Origin: Candidatus Thorarchaeota archaeon | GTDB taxonomy: Archaea; Asgardarchaeota; Thorarchaeia; Thorarchaeales; Thorarchaeaceae | Direction of reading: 5' to 3' | DNA: 20,578 bases | NCBI GenBank assembly: GCA_016841005.1 | Contig: JAEORG010000016.1 | Coordinates: 1-20,578 of the forward strand | Part shown: piece after piece, positions 8,416-17,139 of the stretch | Layout of the letters: each line of letters starts with the position of its first letter | How positions within the stretch are numbered: position 1 is the first letter of the stretch | The notes under the pieces: generated by a model | Told to the model about the DNA's origin: nothing | The model's database searches: none | What the model saw: only the letters and a program-made list of their open reading frames with translations | Position numbers and translations under genes: made by a program

Positions 8416-8426
8416 ACTATATATGA
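8416..8426 (+). promoter_or_regulatory. TATA-like box of the giant surface-protein gene
   Basis: ACTATATATGA is a good archaeal TATA candidate about 65-75 nt before the GTG at 8491. It would give a leader of about 45 nt. The CAATATAG repeats at 8441-8460 are a competing candidate that would give a leader of about 20 nt. The region is shared with the divergent operon starting at 8203. Confidence 0.4.
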
Positions 8427-8440
8427 TGGGGCATGATTGT

Positions 8441-8460
8441 CAATATAGGACAATATAGCA
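8441..8460 (+). repeat. Tandem 10-bp repeat before the giant gene
   Basis: CAATATAGGA is followed directly by CAATATAGCA, two 10-bp copies differing by one base; the next bases (ATAGAA) keep some resemblance. The spacing equals one DNA helix turn, so two proteins could bind on the same face. The position, just downstream of the TATA candidate and 31 nt before the start codon, suits a repressor or an activator site (inference). Confidence 0.35.
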
Positions 8461-8490
8461 ATAGAATCCAGAAAATTGGAGGAAATTGGG

Positions 8491-11400
8491 GTGAAGGGAA
8501 AAATCGTTTTTCTCACAATTCTAACAATAGTACTTCTTATTCCAAGCTTGGGGATTTCACCGAATCAGATGGGCCAAATTTCTGAGCCATCTAACATAGC
8601 AAAAGAAAACATCGATACAAATACATCCTTCACTGAAGCTGCTTGGCTAACAGGATGGCAGTATAGAAAAGCGCATTTTCTCGAAGCTGCAACAGGAGCT
8701 GGAACAGGTTTTCAAATTCACATCACAGTTCATTATGGATCCGGAACAGATAATGGAGAACATGTCTACGTAAATTCGAATTGTCAAACAGACTTTGATG
8801 ATATCAGGTTTACAGATAATGACGAAACAACCCAACTTAATTATTGGAGAGAAACATATACAGTATCGGATTTTGCATCATTTTGGGTAAGGGTCAATGA
8901 TAGCCTTGACCAAGATGTTTTGATTTATCTCTATTATGGAAATGTTGGTGCTATTTCAACTAGCAACGCATCAGATGTGTTTGAGTTCTATGATGGATTC
9001 AACCGTGCAGACACAACAATAGTGGGCAATGGTTGGACAGAGGATGAAGGACCAAGTATAGGAGAAACAAGCATCTCATCAGATACCCTTCAAATCTACC
9101 AATACCAGGATTACTATTGTCATGTTGAACAGGCTGCACCACCAATTGCAAACTTTGTCCTCCAAGGGAAATTGGAGCATGGGACATATTATGGTTCAAG
9201 TTGGACACCTTCGATATGGGTATATTGGGGGCAATACTCTTGGTTTAGAATAGGAGCTACTTCGACATTCTATGCAGTGGGAAACGAAGGGAGTAATCCT
9301 TTTGCTTCAACAATTGGGTCTGCATCAAACTATGTCTGGTATTATTTCAGACTAAGACTTACTGACACAATGGCTTATGCAGATTATTCAGCGGATGGCA
9401 CAACTTGGGTAAACGTGATGTCTCGAACAAGGTCTGCATATTGGGCAGGAGCACCATCTCTAATTATTGTTGGGAAAGGTTACAGCAGTAGTGCAGGATA
9501 TCCGAATCTAGATGTTGATAATAACTATTCATCGACCTCCAGTGCTGGTACTCATCATGCAGATGATATCTTCATCAGGAAAGAGGCAAACACAGCAGTC
9601 ACTCAAGGAGATTGGAGCAATGAAATCCAAGAGGGCGAAACAGCTTGGTTGAATGGTTGGCAATATCGAAAAATGCACACAATGAACGGCGCTGTGGGAG
9701 CAGGCACAGGTTATCAGATGAGGATCATAGCACACTATGGATTTGGAGAGGATTCTGGAGAAGATGTATATCTAAATGGAAGATGTAATCCAGATTTTAG
9801 TGATGTAAGGTTCACAGATATCTCAAATGGTCTAGAACTGAATCATTGGAGAGAGACCTACGGCGATTCAGACTACGCAATTTTCTGGGTGAAAATACCG
9901 TATAATCTTGATTATGATCAGTCATTCTACATGTATTATGGAAACATCTGGGCGACAACTACGAGTAATGGGGATTCCACGTTCATCTTCTTTGACGATT
10001 TTAATACATTAGATACAACTAACAAATGGACAGTTTATGACAGCGGATATTCCATAAGCAGTAGTATTCTCAATATGTACACTTCTGGAAACACAGCAAA
10101 AATTTACAGTAAACCTACATTTGGACCAGGTATTGCATTTCATGCATATGCATACTATCGGGATGTTCGTTGCTTGGGCATGGTTGAAACACAAATATCT
10201 GGAGAAACCGAGTTCAATGGGGACGTCGCTACTTTTGCAACTGAACCAGCACAACAACTTGATGTTGAGAATGAGGGAGTCCCAGATTTTGCATCTGTTG
10301 TATTATCAGAGAGTACTTGGCAAACATTATCTATAAGGTGGTATTCAGCATCAAAATTAGAAGCATTCATTGATGACTCAAAAGTTTCAACTCATACCAC
10401 AAGTGTTCCTGATGGAATTCCAGAGATTCCAATCTATTATTACATCTATAGTGGGGACGCAAGTGAGTATCTTCGAGTTGATTGGAACTTCATAAGGAAA
10501 TGTATAGAGAGTGAACCAACTCATGGTGATTGGGGACTGCAAGAATTTCAACCTCAATCTGGCTTACCAACTGGATGGTTAGATGGCTGGGATTATCGTA
10601 AGTTGCTAAAAATTAATAGTGGAGTTGGAGTAGGAACTGACTATCAGATTAGATTGAGAGTGTTTTATGGAAGCGGAACAGATAGTTCTTACAACGTCTA
10701 TTGCTATTCTCATGTTAATCCCGATTTCAGTGACTTGAGGTTTACATCAACCAATGACACATCTTTACTAGACTATTGGGTTGAATCATATGTAGATTCG
10801 AGCTACGCATGGGTCTGGGTCGAAGTAAGCAGCGATTTAGATTTAGATCAGACCATCTGTATGTATTATGGAAATCACAACGCTCAAAGTGCCTCAAATG
10901 GAACTGCAACTTTTCTCCTCTTTGATGATTTTGAGGACGGAGTTCTATCAGGATGGACTGTAGATAATCCATTAGGTTCTGTTTCAGAATCAAGTGGAGT
11001 TATGACTATTACGATACCCTCAGGTACTCAAGCGGATTGGTGGTCAGGAACAACCGAGAATGCACCTATTGTATATCAAGCAGCTCCCGCAGGAAACTGG
11101 ATTGCTGAAACACGACTCAATGCATATACTGTGAGACTGAACACTCAAGCAGGTATTATGATCTACGAGGATAGGGATAATGCATTTCTTTGGGGGAGGT
11201 ACTATTCATCTAGCTACAACGATTACAAATGTGAATACATCTTAAGTGATGCAGGATATAGATCTAATACATACTCCACAACAACTCTACCATCAACACT
11301 TCAGATCGATAATTACGGAAGTGGTCGTACATATCGAATAAGTACCAATGCTGGTATTTCATATGGAACTGTCATGTCGTCAAGTGCGGTTAATCCAACC

Positions 11401-14400
11401 AATATTGGTTTGTTTGCTAAGAATTGGGCTACTAATCAGATTGATGCACCTTTCGAATGGATATATATTAGAAAACGGGCTACGACCGCGCCATCCTTTG
11501 ACATCTGGTCTTCTGAACAATCTGCAACCTTGGACAATTGGCAATTCTATAAATCGCACAATATTACTGCGACATCAGGAGTAGCTTCAGGGTATCAAGT
11601 TAGAATAAAGGTGAACTATGGATCTGGAACAGACTTTGGAGAGAATGTCTACTGCAATTCACGGTGTCAGAGTGATTTTGATGACATCAGATTTACTGAT
11701 GATTCTAGACTTAACCAGCTTGATTATTGGATGGAATCGATGGTACCCAATAGTTATGCAATCTTCTGGGTAGAATTATGGACAGACCTTACTGTTGACA
11801 GAACCCTCTACATGTTTTACGGGAATCCAAATGTGAACTCAACAAGCAACGGATTCAACACGATGTCAAGATGGGCCAGCTATAATACAGGAGACTCTGA
11901 ATCCACTCAATCAACATATACGTATCTTGGAGGCACAACGGTTACCACGCAAGAGATGCTCTTTATGTCAATTAGTGCATCTTCATACACTCAATACAGA
12001 GTGTTCACACAATCTCTTTCGAATGATGACCGCTTTATGCGAATCAGATTCCAGCCTCACAACTTGGGAAATAACATGTACAGATTTCAACCAGGTATGT
12101 ATGTGTATCAGACTTCGAGTCTACAGGGTTCAACATACTGGGCCGATGGACTTGTATGGTCTACAGCAGGTCTATATCTCTATTATACCGCTAATAGCGG
12201 TGGTGCGGTAGATATTATTCAAATCACATCTGCAATTCCGACTGAAGACCATTGGTATGATGTCGAGTTTTCAATATCAGGAACTCAATGTTCTGTATCA
12301 GTTTACAATGAAAACACCTCATCGATTATAGTTGATACAACGGTTACAGTCTATAATCATGATTCTACTACTCTCTATGCCGCCTTTGGTCAATATGCTG
12401 GATCAAACCCAGGCACAGTAGAAGGATGGTATGATGACTTCTATATTAGAAAATACCACACGCCTGAACCAGGACATGGAATCTGGGGTAAAGAAACTGT
12501 AAACGACGCAGCAGGAACTGATGCTCCTATCATGATTCAATCGAACTCAGACTTCAGTAGTTACACATCTGTAGGAGATGGAACTAGCATTAATCCCTAC
12601 ATTCTAAGTGACTATTACATTTCCACGTTTGGCACTTGTATTTCTATTACCAATACAACTTCGTATTTCATAATTGCTAACTCTACCCTAAAGTCAGGTC
12701 TAACAAGCTCTTATGGAATCGGTATTGATCTTCTTAATGTAAGTAATGGCTGGATTAACAATAATGCGATTGAACTAAAAAGAACAGCAATTAATATTCA
12801 GAATTGCACTGATGTATACATTGGAAATTGCACAATCCAGGATAGCATTGATGGTATATTTGTAGGTATGAGTTCATTCAATACCACGATTTGGCATAAC
12901 CGCATCGATGCATCAACTAACAGTTCAGTTCATCTCGATTCGGCCTCATACACAAACATCACAATGAATGAATTTTCAAATTCTGGAATTCAGATGATGG
13001 GTGACTTTGAAGAGAGCTGGCAACATGAGGTGACATCAAATAATATCGACAGTGTTCCGATTCTCTATCTCTGGAACCAGATAGATCAAACCCATAATGT
13101 CAGTGATTACTCACAAGTTATCCTAGCTAAATGCAAGAATATTACTCTAACCAGTGGAAGATTCATTGATGTCGCTACTGGAATATCTTTGGCATTTACA
13201 AATGATTCATTGGTCTATGACAACTTTGTTGGAGGAAGCACATTCTACTCACTATTCGATAATCGGGGATACAACAATATTTGGGCAAACAACACAGCGT
13301 GCAATGGGAGAGGGGTTGGAATGTATCTTCTCGGAGTCACAGGTGCAGAGTTAGTGAATAACACAGTATATGGTCAAGATGTGTTCGGAATACAGGTGGA
13401 AAACTCAACAGCTGTTGATTCAACTGGTATTAGTGTTTGGCAAAACCGTGTTGGATACAATACTTTGAGTAATGCACTCGATAATGGAGCTACTAACTTA
13501 TGGGATGATGATATCTCGATTGGAAACGACTGGGCAGACTACCCTGGTAGCGGTGTGTACAATATATCGGGAACTGCAGGCAGTGTTGATAGATATCCCG
13601 GGCAATTAACGAACATACTTCCTTCTATTAATAGTCCGCCCAATAAGACAATAGAAGTAGCCACGAGTGGAAATAACATAACTTGGCAAACAGATTCATC
13701 TTACCCAGATTATTATGAAGTATTTAGAGATGATTCGCTGGTTGAAACTGGTGATTGGTTTAGCGGAACGTTGTCGATAGAAGTTGATGGTCTCGGAGTT
13801 GGAGATTATAACTACACGATATTCGTCTTTGATTATGTTGGATTTAATGCATCTGACTCTGTCATACTTACAGTTGAGGATACAACGCCACCCGCAATCG
13901 ATACACCATTGCAGATTACATACGATTATGGAACTGTTGGTAACTCGCTTACATGGAACGTGACTGATCCATACCCATCCAATTATACTGTCTACATTGA
14001 TCACGTGAGTACCTACACAGGATATCATACGTTAGTTTCACAGTCAATAACTGCAAATGTCGACTCTCTGGTACTAGGAGTTCACAATGTCACACTTTAC
14101 ATTGAAGATGCCTTTGGAAATGATGCTTCATCAACTGTCAATGTGACTGTGAAGGACGGTACCAGTCCTCTCATCGACTCGCCAAGTGACATCTATTATG
14201 AATTTGGTATGGTTAACATAAATGTCACTTGGAATCCTACTGACCTCTTCCCATCATCCTATGAAATCTTTAGAGACAGCTCTTCAATTCTGTCAGATGT
14301 TTGGGACGGCGGAGCAGTATCTGTTCCTGTGACGTCACTGGCTTTGGGAACCTATAATTATACAATCTTGATTACTGATGTAGGTTCTAATAATGTTACA

Positions 14401-15909
14401 GACCAAGTGAATGTCACGGTAGAACCAGCAGTTGCTCCTGCTATCACTCCAGCAATTGACTTCTGGTATGAAGTTGATACATACAACAATTTTGTAGATT
14501 GGTCAGTTTGGGATCGCCATCCAGCATTATATGAAATCTATAGGAACAATTCACGATTAATCTCAACTACTTGGGATGGCTCGAATATATCGAGGAATGT
14601 TGATGGATTAGCTCCTGGGAATATTTACAACTTCACATTACTATTGCAGGACCAGCTTGGTAACAACTCAACTGACACCGCCTGGGTTAGAGTACGAGAC
14701 CTTACTGCACCAACCATAACCACACCTAGTGACCAGTCATTTGAGAGTGGGATTCAAGGGCAAGTAGTATCTTGGTTACCATATGATTTGTATCCTAGGC
14801 TGTACGTTCTATACCTCAATGGTTCTCAAATCAATTCAACAACTTGGGTTGGTGGAAGTGTTCATCATAATGTTGACAACCTAGTTCCGGGTTACCACAA
14901 TCTCACCCTAGTAGTATTTGATGTCGATAATAACAATGTATCAGACACTGTCTTTGTAAGAGTCTATCCATCATTTCCACCAGTCTTAGATCATCCCATC
15001 GATGTTTCATTTGAGTATGGAACAATTCAACAGATTATCTGGACCCCTACAGATGTTTCACCCGATTACTACGAGATTTCCATCAATGGTTCAATCTATG
15101 ACCTTGGAAATTGGGATGGTGGAACTATAATATTCAACCTGACTGGACTCTATGTTGGAGAACATGACGTAGTCTTAGAGGTATTTGATCTGGTGGGAAA
15201 TTCAGCCAGCGATTCTGTACATGTCACTATCTATGATACCATCAAACCTGTCGTAATAGACCTTCAGGACTATATCTGGGTGCAAGGGGCTCCTATTCCT
15301 ACTTCAACGTTCACATGGTATGCATATGATCTAAGAGCAGGTATTTACGAGATATACCATAATGGAGTTCAGGTTGACTCAGGGAATTGGGAGAATGGAG
15401 AATCTATATCATTCTCATTCTCAACAACACCTTCTTGGAGCTCTCAAAACATCAGTGTAATCGTGTATGATGAAACAGGAAATTCAGCGATGGATAGTGT
15501 CCTGTTCATTCCACACGAATTGTTAGACTTTGACGTACCTATTGATATTACATTCACCCAGAATGCAAGTATTTCACATGAAGTCGCATGGGTGCTTCTC
15601 ACAGGTAGTCCGGTCCAATATTGGATATATGTTGATTACATCGAAGCTGATTCCAATTCTTGGACAGGTACAGAATATCATCTCGATGTATCAGATCTGG
15701 CAGTGGGAGTTCACTATGTATCGATAGCTGTTGAGGACTCCATAGGATTCATGTTTGGAGATGAAGTTGTAATCACAGTTTTGGAAGAGACAGAACCAAC
15801 TACGACAACCCCAGAACCTCTCGATTTGACTTGGGTCTTTGTCGCTATTCCAATTTCAATTGGAGTTGCAATTGTAATAATCTGCGTTATGAAAAAGAAA
15901 TCTACCTAA
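8491..15909 (+). CDS. Giant modular cell-surface protein (DUF2341, beta-helix, Ig-like)
   Basis: This 2472-residue exported protein is probably an adhesin or surface-layer-associated protein. The signal peptide is residues 1-25 (MKGK then a hydrophobic core). Four modules follow, each a DUF2341 domain (starting near residues 52, 386, 696, 1014) plus a beta-sandwich that ends in a conserved IRK motif. A right-handed beta-helix of the NosD/disaggregatase type spans about 1340-1705. Eight Ig-like repeats of about 90 residues span about 1706-2432. A Thr/Pro/Glu stalk (TEPTTTTPEP), one transmembrane helix and a KKKST tail complete it, so the whole body faces outward. Many N-x-S/T sequons suggest heavy N-glycosylation. 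The GTG at 8491 is preferred to TTG at 8476 because GGAGG at 8478-8482 lies 8 nt before it and a lysine-rich signal-peptide start results. The beta modules suggest glycan or protein binding, but no catalytic residue is evident. Confidence 0.9.
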   Translation: MKGKIVFLTILTIVLLIPSLGISPNQMGQISEPSNIAKENIDTNTSFTEAAWLTGWQYRKAHFLEAATGAGTGFQIHITVHYGSGTDNGEHVYVNSNCQTDFDDIRFTDNDETTQLNYWRETYTVSDFASFWVRVNDSLDQDVLIYLYYGNVGAISTSNASDVFEFYDGFNRADTTIVGNGWTEDEGPSIGETSISSDTLQIYQYQDYYCHVEQAAPPIANFVLQGKLEHGTYYGSSWTPSIWVYWGQYSWFRIGATSTFYAVGNEGSNPFASTIGSASNYVWYYFRLRLTDTMAYADYSADGTTWVNVMSRTRSAYWAGAPSLIIVGKGYSSSAGYPNLDVDNNYSSTSSAGTHHADDIFIRKEANTAVTQGDWSNEIQEGETAWLNGWQYRKMHTMNGAVGAGTGYQMRIIAHYGFGEDSGEDVYLNGRCNPDFSDVRFTDISNGLELNHWRETYGDSDYAIFWVKIPYNLDYDQSFYMYYGNIWATTTSNGDSTFIFFDDFNTLDTTNKWTVYDSGYSISSSILNMYTSGNTAKIYSKPTFGPGIAFHAYAYYRDVRCLGMVETQISGETEFNGDVATFATEPAQQLDVENEGVPDFASVVLSESTWQTLSIRWYSASKLEAFIDDSKVSTHTTSVPDGIPEIPIYYYIYSGDASEYLRVDWNFIRKCIESEPTHGDWGLQEFQPQSGLPTGWLDGWDYRKLLKINSGVGVGTDYQIRLRVFYGSGTDSSYNVYCYSHVNPDFSDLRFTSTNDTSLLDYWVESYVDSSYAWVWVEVSSDLDLDQTICMYYGNHNAQSASNGTATFLLFDDFEDGVLSGWTVDNPLGSVSESSGVMTITIPSGTQADWWSGTTENAPIVYQAAPAGNWIAETRLNAYTVRLNTQAGIMIYEDRDNAFLWGRYYSSSYNDYKCEYILSDAGYRSNTYSTTTLPSTLQIDNYGSGRTYRISTNAGISYGTVMSSSAVNPTNIGLFAKNWATNQIDAPFEWIYIRKRATTAPSFDIWSSEQSATLDNWQFYKSHNITATSGVASGYQVRIKVNYGSGTDFGENVYCNSRCQSDFDDIRFTDDSRLNQLDYWMESMVPNSYAIFWVELWTDLTVDRTLYMFYGNPNVNSTSNGFNTMSRWASYNTGDSESTQSTYTYLGGTTVTTQEMLFMSISASSYTQYRVFTQSLSNDDRFMRIRFQPHNLGNNMYRFQPGMYVYQTSSLQGSTYWADGLVWSTAGLYLYYTANSGGAVDIIQITSAIPTEDHWYDVEFSISGTQCSVSVYNENTSSIIVDTTVTVYNHDSTTLYAAFGQYAGSNPGTVEGWYDDFYIRKYHTPEPGHGIWGKETVNDAAGTDAPIMIQSNSDFSSYTSVGDGTSINPYILSDYYISTFGTCISITNTTSYFIIANSTLKSGLTSSYGIGIDLLNVSNGWINNNAIELKRTAINIQNCTDVYIGNCTIQDSIDGIFVGMSSFNTTIWHNRIDASTNSSVHLDSASYTNITMNEFSNSGIQMMGDFEESWQHEVTSNNIDSVPILYLWNQIDQTHNVSDYSQVILAKCKNITLTSGRFIDVATGISLAFTNDSLVYDNFVGGSTFYSLFDNRGYNNIWANNTACNGRGVGMYLLGVTGAELVNNTVYGQDVFGIQVENSTAVDSTGISVWQNRVGYNTLSNALDNGATNLWDDDISIGNDWADYPGSGVYNISGTAGSVDRYPGQLTNILPSINSPPNKTIEVATSGNNITWQTDSSYPDYYEVFRDDSLVETGDWFSGTLSIEVDGLGVGDYNYTIFVFDYVGFNASDSVILTVEDTTPPAIDTPLQITYDYGTVGNSLTWNVTDPYPSNYTVYIDHVSTYTGYHTLVSQSITANVDSLVLGVHNVTLYIEDAFGNDASSTVNVTVKDGTSPLIDSPSDIYYEFGMVNINVTWNPTDLFPSSYEIFRDSSSILSDVWDGGAVSVPVTSLALGTYNYTILITDVGSNNVTDQVNVTVEPAVAPAITPAIDFWYEVDTYNNFVDWSVWDRHPALYEIYRNNSRLISTTWDGSNISRNVDGLAPGNIYNFTLLLQDQLGNNSTDTAWVRVRDLTAPTITTPSDQSFESGIQGQVVSWLPYDLYPRLYVLYLNGSQINSTTWVGGSVHHNVDNLVPGYHNLTLVVFDVDNNNVSDTVFVRVYPSFPPVLDHPIDVSFEYGTIQQIIWTPTDVSPDYYEISINGSIYDLGNWDGGTIIFNLTGLYVGEHDVVLEVFDLVGNSASDSVHVTIYDTIKPVVIDLQDYIWVQGAPIPTSTFTWYAYDLRAGIYEIYHNGVQVDSGNWENGESISFSFSTTPSWSSQNISVIVYDETGNSAMDSVLFIPHELLDFDVPIDITFTQNASISHEVAWVLLTGSPVQYWIYVDYIEADSNSWTGTEYHLDVSDLAVGVHYVSIAVEDSIGFMFGDEVVITVLEETEPTTTTPEPLDLTWVFVAIPISIGVAIVIICVMKKKST
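8641..12489 (+). repeat. Four DUF2341 plus beta-sandwich modules
   Basis: Four units begin at 8644, 9646, 10576 and about 11530, a period of 0.93-1.0 kb. Each opens with W-x-GWQYRK or a variant, then YQ(I/M)RI...YGSGTD, then a Cys/Asn-x-DF(D/S)D(I/V/L)RFT core, YWRE, FWV and YYGN. These are the hallmarks of DUF2341. The second half of each unit is a concanavalin-like beta-sandwich that ends in (D/W)xx(F/Y)IRK followed by a His/Gly-Trp linker. In unit 3 the core Cys is replaced by Val (SHVNPDF). Units diverge strongly between the conserved motifs, so the duplications are old. Confidence 0.85.
12508..13605 (+). other. Beta-helix domain within the giant protein
   Basis: This part encodes about 365 residues of short repeated strands (such as NCTDVYIGNCTIQ and NNTVYGQDVFGIQVENS) with many Asn, Thr, Ser and Ile at turn positions. 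The pattern is that of parallel beta-helix repeats (PbH1) in NosD and disaggregatase-type proteins. It opens with GDGTSINPYILSDYYI, the usual entry motif, and closes with NDWADYPGSG near 13550. It likely forms a rigid rod and may bind polysaccharide (inference). Confidence 0.75.
13606..15786 (+). repeat. Eight Ig-like repeats in the giant protein
   Basis: Units start at 13606, 13882, 14158, 14428, 14701, 14971, 15238 and 15520, each 267-282 nt (89-94 residues). The shared pattern is P-x-I-x-x-P ... (F/Y)E-x-G ... (V/I)xW ... YxIxxxG/D ... W-x-GG ... V-x-x-L-x-x-G-x-(Y/H)-(N/D) ... VxDxxGNxxSD(T/S)VxVxV. This is a beta-sandwich of the cadherin/Ig-like kind found in archaeal surface proteins. 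Unit 7 is the longest and most divergent in its middle; unit 8 lacks the GN pair. The array forms a stalk that lifts the upstream domains off the membrane (inference). Confidence 0.88.
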
Positions 15910-15986
15910 TATCCTATAGCTATTTCACTACATTGGTAATCCTTTTCTAGTTGAAAATAGAACCGTATAATCTAAAATGGGTTAGG

Positions 15987-15995
15987 TTTTTTTTT
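15987..15995 (+). terminator. Oligo-T terminator after the giant gene
   Basis: Nine consecutive T residues lie 78 nt after the stop of the giant gene, preceded by GTTAGG and with no strong hairpin. This matches the oligo-T signals that end transcription in archaea. The next gene starts 131 nt further on. Confidence 0.55.
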
Positions 15996-16017
15996 ATTCC
16001 TGAGCCATTCCGATAAT

Positions 16018-16027
16018 CTTTAAAAGA
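16018..16027 (+). promoter_or_regulatory. TATA-like box before the ferritin-like gene
   Basis: CTTTAAAAGA at about 16018-16027 resembles an archaeal TATA box and lies about 100 nt before the ATG at 16127, directly after the terminator of the previous gene. A leader of about 80 nt would result. No well-placed Shine-Dalgarno site is seen; GAGG at 16108-16111 is 15 nt from the ATG. Confidence 0.35.
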
Positions 16028-16126
16028 AATATAACAATCGTTAATCATTAGAGCTCGTGCCAAAACCGTATCAATCTGAATGGGATTCGGTCTGGTGTGG
16101 GGATTTAGAGGAATTGTGGTAATATC

Positions 16127-16612
16127 ATGAGTTCTGCTGATAGCAAATTGATAGAAACGCTCCAGAAACAAATAAAGGTGGAAGAACGAACACTTAACAA
16201 GCTAGCCAAGATTGAGGACGAGATATCTGAAACTGCTGTTAAGCTTGTATTCATGGAGCTTCGATTAGATTCCTGGAAACACCAGAAGTTCCTAGAAGGA
16301 ATTCTGGACATCTTAAAACACACTCCTTGCGATGAATGGAGTGCAAAAGTTCAGAGGTATATAGACCGCGTAAAACTCGAGAAAACAATAGAATCATTGG
16401 TAGAAGAAGAACAGGAGATGGAAGAATTAGCTGCCACAGCACTCAAGGCAACTACCGATCCTGTAGCACAATTTCTCCTGGAGCATCTCAGAAAGGATGA
16501 AAGAAATCATCGAGAAGAGCTTGAGGCGCTCATCCGACTGATTAAGACTTCACCACTACAAACCAAGAAGGGAGAAAAAGGCACGGATATCGTGTGCAAA
16601 ACAGAAGAGTAA
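16127..16612 (+). CDS. Ferritin-like helical-bundle protein
   Basis: This 161-residue, almost wholly helical protein has the look of a ferritin/rubrerythrin-like four-helix bundle. Helix 1 (about 8-33) carries Glu19/Glu20, helix 2 (about 34-64) carries Asp48 and His52, helix 3 (about 83-108) has many Glu including Glu93-95 and Glu97, and helix 4 (about 112-137) has E125-x-x-H128, the ExxH of diiron ferritin-like proteins. The matching ExxH in helix 2 is replaced by a D48-x3-H52 pair, so the metal site is not canonical. The C-terminal 20 residues are Lys/Gly/Thr-rich with one Cys. It is followed by a thioredoxin-like gene on the same strand 47 nt away, perhaps in one operon. Roles in iron storage or peroxide removal are inference; a plain helical bundle remains possible. 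Confidence 0.6.
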   Translation: MSSADSKLIETLQKQIKVEERTLNKLAKIEDEISETAVKLVFMELRLDSWKHQKFLEGILDILKHTPCDEWSAKVQRYIDRVKLEKTIESLVEEEQEMEELAATALKATTDPVAQFLLEHLRKDERNHREELEALIRLIKTSPLQTKKGEKGTDIVCKTEE

Positions 16613-16659
16613 TACACATACATAACTTTCACTCACAAGAGTGCAGGACGGAAATAATC

Positions 16660-17139
16660 ATGCCAACACTAAGTGATGTCACAGATGAATGCGAATCATG
16701 TGTCGATTATATTGACAATATGACTTCAATGTACAAGAGTAGATGGCTAGATGTATTTACAGGTTACCAACTCAATAACAAAGCTCTTGAAAAACTTAGA
16801 TTATATTCAAAGGACTATGAATTTGTCGTCCTTTTCGCTGACTGGTGTGGTGATGCACGAAAAGCAGTACCAGCGCTTGCTAGACTTGAAACAGAATTAA
16901 ACATTAAAATTCGTGCTCTTGGTGGAATGACCAAACCAGGTTTTGGATCAGATAGAGGTTGGGCAGTACCTCCTAGTCCTCTGGAAGTCGAAACTTTTGA
17001 TATCCGAAGTAGTCCAACGATTATAATCTTTAGAAAAGATAATGGAGAAGAGATTGGAAGGATACGAACACGACCGAAGATGACACCAACTATAGAGGAA
17101 GAACTGGTCAAGGTTATAGAAGATGCTGCATCATCCTAA
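16660..17139 (+). CDS. Single-cysteine thioredoxin-like protein
   Basis: This thioredoxin-fold protein of 159 residues has LFADWCGDARK at about residues 58-68, in the position of the WCGPC active site, a following PALARLE helix, and the cis-proline segment SSPTIIIF. Only Cys63 remains in the active site; the resolving Cys is Ala66. WCGDxR-type sites are known in the Thioredoxin_9-like group. A separate CESC pair (Cys11, Cys14) sits in the N-terminal extension and could serve as a second redox or metal site. ATG at 16660 is chosen over one at 16594 because the latter overlaps the previous gene and adds residues with no domain character. The stop overlaps the convergent HxlR gene stop by a few bases. 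Thiol-disulfide exchange or adduct formation is probable; the partner is unknown. Confidence 0.8.
   Translation: MPTLSDVTDECESCVDYIDNMTSMYKSRWLDVFTGYQLNNKALEKLRLYSKDYEFVVLFADWCGDARKAVPALARLETELNIKIRALGGMTKPGFGSDRGWAVPPSPLEVETFDIRSSPTIIIFRKDNGEEIGRIRTRPKMTPTIEEELVKVIEDAASS

Noticed and set aside
8641..15786. Periodic repeats that might suggest a CRISPR or satellite array
   Set aside because: The periodicity is at protein level (DUF2341 and Ig-like modules) with divergent DNA, and the frame is open throughout.
15947..16171. Minus-strand open frame of 74 codons in the gap after the giant gene
   Set aside because: It crosses the oligo-T terminator and the start of the ferritin-like gene, with no ribosome site or domain character.
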